Shown: piece by piece, positions 59,701 to 64,000 of the stretch
Numbering within the stretch: the stretch's first letter is position 1
How the letters are laid out: each line of letters begins with the position of its first letter
Assembly (NCBI GenBank): GCA_030248195.1
Contig: JASAND010000814.1
Coordinates: 1 to 64,000 of the forward strand
Reading direction: 5' to 3'
Source of the DNA: Trissonchulus latispiculum
Taxonomy: Eukaryota; Nematoda; Enoplea; Enoplida; Ironidae
Length of the DNA stretch: 64,000 bases
Position numbers and translations under genes: made by a program
The notes under the pieces: model-generated
The model's database searches: none
Told to the model about the DNA's origin: nothing
What the model saw: only the letters and a program-made list of their open reading frames with translations

Positions 59701-61446
59701 AATTTTAAATTTTTCGAGAATGAAACTAGGAATTCCGGATTTTTTCGGATTTTCAAAATCTCGGGTCCCTGAGGATTCTCAAAATATATATTTTGTTGGG
59801 GTTTACTCCAAAGGTTAATCTGCTATAAACAGTCGAAGTTTGTACACACTTACGAATATGCTGTATATCGTAAAACAGTTCTAAACATACTAAAATCACG
59901 AAAAACCATTTTTTATAAAAATAACATTTTCTTAGAAAAACATACTTTTTCTTAAAAATACACACTGAAAAGCACATTTCCGATTTCGAAAAAACCTAGG
60001 CTGAGCCTTTCACAAATGCCTGAAATACGTACGGCTTTTCGCGAAAAGCCTGAAACATTAAGTCCTTTAGAGAAATGCCGTACTATTTCAGGCTTTTCAC
60101 GAAAAAACGAAATTTTTCAGTATCTTCGCGAAAAGCCTAAAATGATACGGCTTTTCGCTAAAAGTCGGTTTCAGAAAAATGACGGTGACATAAATATTTA
60201 TATGTAATGTACACACGCAAAATCTTACTCTTGTGATAACTTTCTTTTTCTGCTTTCAATTACTGAAACAGGTTTCCCAACCGGACCGGAATCAGTCATG
60301 CCGGATTCGGAAGGTGAAAGAGAATCTTTACTGGTAGAAGCGTGTCCATTTGACCTCTGGATTCTGGCAGGCGGGCTCAGGCGACCCTTTGAAATGGAAT
60401 AGAGTGGACTATGTAAGGAAAGGGAGACACGCTTTTCACCAGCCGAGCTGACTACCGGAGGAATGAATGGACGAAAACCGTAGCTGTTGACTGTGGGTGA
60501 ACTGGGTGGACTTTGGGCCTTTTCAGTATCACTGTTTACATCAGAACTGGCAAATAAAATGTTTTCCGTCACAGCTTTGCTGGATGCGGCCAATTCCAGA
60601 CGCAAAAGTGGCAGGCTCTGCTAAAATAAAAATTTGAATGTGTTTATTTTCTATGCATTATGATTAACATAGTTTTATTGACTAAATTTATTTTATAAAT
60701 AGTTTTCCTGTCTTATTTAAATTTAATAACTGGTTTATTGTTTACAACATCTTTTCAAACCACGCTTAGATTTATAAATTTAACTAGCATAATAATGATA
60801 GGCATAGTACATAATAACGAATTCTCATTCAAACACAAGAACAGTTTGTGTAAACTTAAAGAACACCAACCCACACTGTCAGTTTACCTTCAGAAAAGGT
60901 ACCACAAAAGGACGCAAAGGAAATTTGGTGGATGACTGAAGTTGGGAGAAGAATTCATCAACTGTTATAGTAGCTGCCTAAAACAAAATGTGTCAAAAAA
61001 TCAGCATCGAATACAAAAAAACTGTCCACTTGCTTTGACAAAAGCATTAATTCACTATTAGTTTCTGTCGGCATTCAGTTGACATCTGACATTGACATTC
61101 AGTTAATTAACTGTCAAATTTCATTTTTAAAATAACAGAAACATCGCCAGGATTTTATTCATGACGCGATCGCAGGCCGTTGAAACATTCAAAAGAATTG
61201 CCTGAATGTCAGTGCGAACAAATAAAAAGCAAAATAGCAAAATATTAATTTACGGCAACATACCACAACACTCATAATCAACTGTTTTACATCGTCCGCC
61301 AGTTTGGAAGAATTATTGGCAGCAAATTTATGAATTGTAGTTAAAAATCGTTTAAGCTTCGCTAATTGCTTCTTAGGATCATTTGAAGCATCCGTTCCCT
61401 TATTTTGAGATGAGGCCTCAGAATCAAAGCCTTCACTGCTGGTCAT
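53736..61446 (-). CDS. nvy: MTG/ETO-family (nervy, RUNX1T1/CBFA2T) transcriptional corepressor
   Basis: Seven minus-strand exons with GT-AG borders and compatible phases: 61457-61264, 60977-60888, 60620-60229, 58515-58263, 57973-57826, 55519-55353 and 54047-53736. From ATG 61446 they give about 514 residues. In order: the NHR1/TAFH domain ([15 protein letters not shown] across exons 1-2 to [12 protein letters not shown]); a Ser/Pro linker; NHR2 oligomerisation (SKEWRNIET then [13 protein letters not shown]); NHR3 ([13 protein letters not shown]); and a complete MYND zinc finger ([30 protein letters not shown]). Nuclear corepressor linking transcription factors to histone deacetylase complexes. 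An upstream non-coding or coding exon may exist. Introns carry transposons. Confidence 0.9.
54112..54705. mobile_element. hAT-like element with CCGGCC-rich ends, 8-bp TSD
   Basis: The ends are TAGAGATGAGCACGGGCGG and the inverse of it (GGGCCGAAATGCTCATCTCTA in part). The duplication TTAGCTGT flanks it at 54104-54111 and 54706-54713. GC-rich CCCGGCC units lie inside each end. It contains the ACATGTGC MITE copy 2. It lies in the last intron of the nervy gene. There is no transposase. Confidence 0.85.
54424..54607 (-). mobile_element. ACATGTGC-ended MITE, copy 2
   Basis: A 184-bp element bounded by ACATGTGC and GCACATGT, inverted relative to copy 1 at 52280. It shares GAAAAATCCGG and GGTGAGGGACCCCTC. 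It is nested inside the hAT-like element 54112-54705. Confidence 0.75.
55245..55322. repeat. Interstitial TTAGG repeat
   Basis: Several TTAGG units (GGTTAGGTTAGGTTAGG at about 55262-55280), then degenerate copies to 55322. TTAGG is the common arthropod telomere repeat. Here it lies in an intron of the nervy gene, so it is interstitial. Confidence 0.85.
55652..56143. mobile_element. GC-rich element with CCGGC repeats, TAGTGTT ends
   Basis: TAGTGTTTGAAGCCGCCCGG at the left and CCGGGCAACAACACTA at the right are inverted. GGCCGG units are dense near both ends. It is similar in style to the hAT-like elements nearby. No convincing 8-bp duplication was found. It lies in an intron of nervy. Confidence 0.55.
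56604..56668. repeat. CACCGGTG palindrome pair
   Basis: A perfect 24-bp palindrome centred on CACCGGTG occupies 56645-56668. A near copy lacking one base lies at 56604-56626, 18 bp away. It could be a tiny foldback or a strong protein-binding dyad. It lies in an intron of nervy. Confidence 0.7.
58771..60192. mobile_element. 1.4-kb foldback element in nervy intron
   Basis: Left end TATGTCACCGTTATTTTTGG and right end CGGTGACATA are inverted, followed inward by GGCTTTTCGCGAAAAGCC units. An inner palindrome follows (CCTTTGGAGTAAACCCC near 59056 and its inverse near 59810) with CCGGAATTCC-rich arms related to those of the 12841-19904 element. It lies between exons 3 and 4 of nervy. Confidence 0.7.
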
Positions 61447-61549
61447 AGTTTGTTTATCTAAACAAGAAAACAAATAGTAAACAATTAATATAATTTAAGT
61501 ACACCATTTCATAATTGCTTTGCTAATTCCTTTCCCTGTTCGTATACAC

Positions 61550-61624
61550 TTAAGAATTTGAGCAAATGTTCCAAACTGAAGTGAATTTGCGTTGGGGTTA
61601 GAGGTTTTCCCTGAACTCGTGCCA
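61550..61624 (-). other. Candidate coding exon upstream of nervy exon 1 (uncertain)
   Basis: On the minus strand a TTTTTAG acceptor at 61625-61631 precedes a 75-nt stretch that reads ARVQGKPLTPTQIH and on to LEHLLKFL. A possible GTGTAT donor follows at 61549. The incoming and outgoing phases (both 1) would join in frame to the first nervy exon. I recognise no homology, so this may be a chance frame. It lies just left of a TTAA element. Confidence 0.25.
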
Positions 61625-61665
61625 CTAAAAATTATCATTATTACTTTTGACAAAACTTAACTTAA

Positions 61666-62336
61666 GGGGGGGTCCATTTTTGGGTCATCTTTCTACTTTC
61701 TCCGATCTCGCTGATTTTCACATATTTTATTATCCAAATGGTATATTTTCACGAGTTTTCAAAATTAATGTCGTAACTCTTACGGTTGTCGAGTAATTTC
61801 ACCTCAAAGTTGAAATTTATGTGTTAAACATAGGAATTTCAAAAAGTTGCCAACCGGCAAACGTTAATGAATCTGGACAAATTATACATTAAAATGTTGA
61901 ACTGCGGTACCCTGGAATTAGAATTTTGACTTAGGCCTTTAAGTTTTTTAATTAATTTTTGAAGGATTAAAATTTAACACAACTTGAGCACGAAGTCAAA
62001 TTTTAATTCTTTAAAAATCAATTAAAACTTTTAAAGGCCTAAATTGAAATTCTGATTCGAGGGTACCGCAGTTTAGCGATATTTTAATGTATAATTTGTC
62101 CAGATTCCTCAACGTTTGTCGGGAAATTTTTTGGTGCACGCGAAAAATGACAACTTTTTGCAATTCCTATGTTTAACACATGAAATCTCAACTTTGAGGT
62201 GAAATCACTCGACAACCGTATGAGTTACGACTTTAATTTTAAAAACTCGTTAAAATATACCATTTGGATAATAAAATATGTGAAAGCCAGCGAGATCGGA
62301 GAAAGTCGAGAAAATGACCCAAAAATGGACCCCCCC
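61666..62336. mobile_element. Palindromic TTAA-type element
   Basis: GGGGGGGTCCATTTTTGGGT at the left and its inverse at the right, flanked by TTAA (61662-61665) and TTAC (62337-62340). The arms are near-perfect inverted repeats of over 300 bp meeting near 61970-62000. TTAA targeting suggests piggyBac-type mobilisation. There is no ORF. Confidence 0.7.
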
Positions 62337-62357
62337 TTACTTAAAAATAAGACTTAA

Positions 62358-63732
62358 GGGGGGGGCTACGAATTGTACTAAAAGTTCGATGTTGGAAAAG
62401 CTAGCTAGTCTTTTGGTTGGCCAGTCTTTTGCCATATAGTCTTAGGTTTAGTGTAAAATAATGTAAAGTTTGAAAGAAATCCATGCAGCGTAGCGTTCTG
62501 TGGAGCCATCAGAAGTTGGTCTTGTCGGTCCAAAGCTCGACATGATACGTACACAAACTTCGCCTCGCCCTGATCGCTATACGCAAGGTACGGTACCCAA
62601 ATTTTCCAGAAATAGTTCTGACATATATATATAGTGCTTCGTTACCGTGTAAAATAATCTCCAGACCATTGTATTATTTTCTGTGCATACAATAAAATTG
62701 CGAAAAAAATGGGTGTTGTAGATCTATACGGGTGGAGGTTAACTAACGCCTAATGAGCTATGGTTTACCAAATGAACCCAACTTTGCTCCAATTAATACT
62801 CAAAGTATCTGGCTTAACTTATGTAAAAATGACGTGATTTCGTTAATCCCTGCGTTCGCAGTGCTAGATTACATTATCAATATTGTTGCTGTTATTTGGT
62901 GGCATTTCGAAGATGTGAGCCAATTACTCCAAAGTACTTTGGCAGAATCGGCTGAAACTTTCCGAGCAGAATCGGCTGAAACCCTCTAAGGGCCTTTTCA
63001 AGAAAGGGTAGAGTTAGAGTTAAAATTAACTCGATCCTTTTCAAGAAAGAGTTAAAAGTGCGCATACTGAACGAAGGAAGCGCTATATCGAAAAACGGAT
63101 TTCATATTCGGATTCAGCAGGTCAAATAACCCCTATAACCACCTTTTCGGTGAAATCGGAGACAAAAAATTTTTTGACCCCATTTTTACTGCGCTTAGAT
63201 AGCTTTTCAGGCCTAAAAATAAGGGTTATTTTTTAGCAAAAAGTTTGCTAGCAGACTAACCAGAAAGCCAAAGGCCTCGAAACCTACAGACAGTTTGCCT
63301 CTATTAGAGCCTAATATTTGCTTAAAAGCTGGGGTAGGCTAGGGGCTGTCAATTTTATTAGATCGAAAACGGCGCACGGTCACATCGCAACTTTTCGTAA
63401 AATTTCAAACTTTGAGCTGTTTTAGCTGAAGAAGGAAGCAACGCTCGAAAGCCGGGATACTTTTAGTATTTAGCACTAGTAACAATTAACATTTATGGCT
63501 GAAAGTTTCAGAATTGGTCAAACCGATAATCCACCAGAGCTGAAAGAACCTTTCTGAAAAATCCCATTTTTCGCACCAAAATTTGTACTTTGGCATCCTG
63601 CCAAAAACAATGTGTAAATGAGATATATTATTGCCCACCCTAAACTTTTTTACTTTGATATGTTGGCTAACGTTGGGGGCAAAAGTAGCTCTCTCCGACG
63701 ATGTTGTGCCAACCCGTTCGTAGCCCCCCCCC
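62358..63732. mobile_element. TTAA-flanked element with poly-G ends (1375 bp)
   Basis: TTAA occurs on both sides (62354-62357, 63733-63736). The ends are GGGGGGGGCTACGAA and TTCGTAGCCCCCCCCC. The interior is AT-rich with a tandem GAGCAGAATCGGCTGAAAC phrase near 62941-62985 and AGAAAGNGTTAGAGTTA-type phrases. No transposase is seen. It is probably a non-autonomous piggyBac-like element. Confidence 0.75.
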
Positions 63733-63736
63733 TTAA

Positions 63737-64000
63737 CTGGAAAAAATGTGTCTGTGACAGACCAACACTACTCAAAATTTTAGTTATCTGATGTGCAACT
63801 ATACATTATCATTACTTATATTAATATTATTATTATTAAAAACCATATTTATTTCTATATTTATATGCTATTCTAATTTACTAAGGAAAATCCTGTTTTG
63901 TTAATCATGTTCGATACTACATACAGTATCATCCCACATCCTACTGTATTTATCATTCCTGGTCTTTCTTATCATCCACTATTTCCATCCTCCTGGCATC
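63737..64000. other. Right edge without recognised genes
   Basis: AT-rich sequence with a TTATTATTA run near 63825. Nothing else is supported. Confidence 0.3.

Overview
The window is animal nuclear DNA and almost certainly arthropod. It holds two intron-bearing cellular genes, tracts of the TTAGG telomere motif, and a dense load of LTR, terminal-inverted-repeat and foldback transposons. I see no operons and no CRISPR arrays. The species cannot be named from the sequence. A non-insect arthropod or basal hexapod is a guess.

Left part (1-9637). A nearly continuous, GC-richer reading frame of about 5.7 kb encodes an N-terminal Pro/Ala-rich piece, a DEDDy-type 3'-5' exonuclease domain, a long disordered linker and a C-terminal region I do not recognise. 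Two apparent frame changes interrupt it. An AT-rich non-coding tail follows, then two 99%-identical direct repeats whose first bases resemble the start of the giant retroelement's LTR. This block may be the 3' part of a second large LTR element.

Middle-left (10615-19904). There is one TIR element and a four-level nest: a foldback element holds a hAT-like element, which holds a second hAT-like element, which holds a MITE.

Centre (21318-39771). This is an 18.45-kb Ty3/gypsy-type endogenous retroelement with LTRs about 98-99% identical. Its order is unusual: gag, then an env-like gene, then two tandem retropepsins, RT-RNase H, integrase with a GPY-like module and an OTU cysteine-protease-like domain. 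A long 3' region follows with two paralogous unknown ORFs and a coding-like minisatellite. It carries many frameshifts and stops and a YIND instead of YxDD in RT, so this copy looks dead.

Right part (40414-63736). A GM2-activator-like ML-domain gene (five exons, minus strand, 44951-47061) and an MTG/ETO (nervy, RUNX1T1/CBFA2T) family corepressor gene (seven exons, minus strand, 53736-61446) were assembled from exon homology and splice sites. Transposons fill their introns and surroundings: hAT-like elements with 8-bp target duplications, two TTAA-flanked elements, several foldbacks, a decayed gypsy pol relict and a small MITE family.
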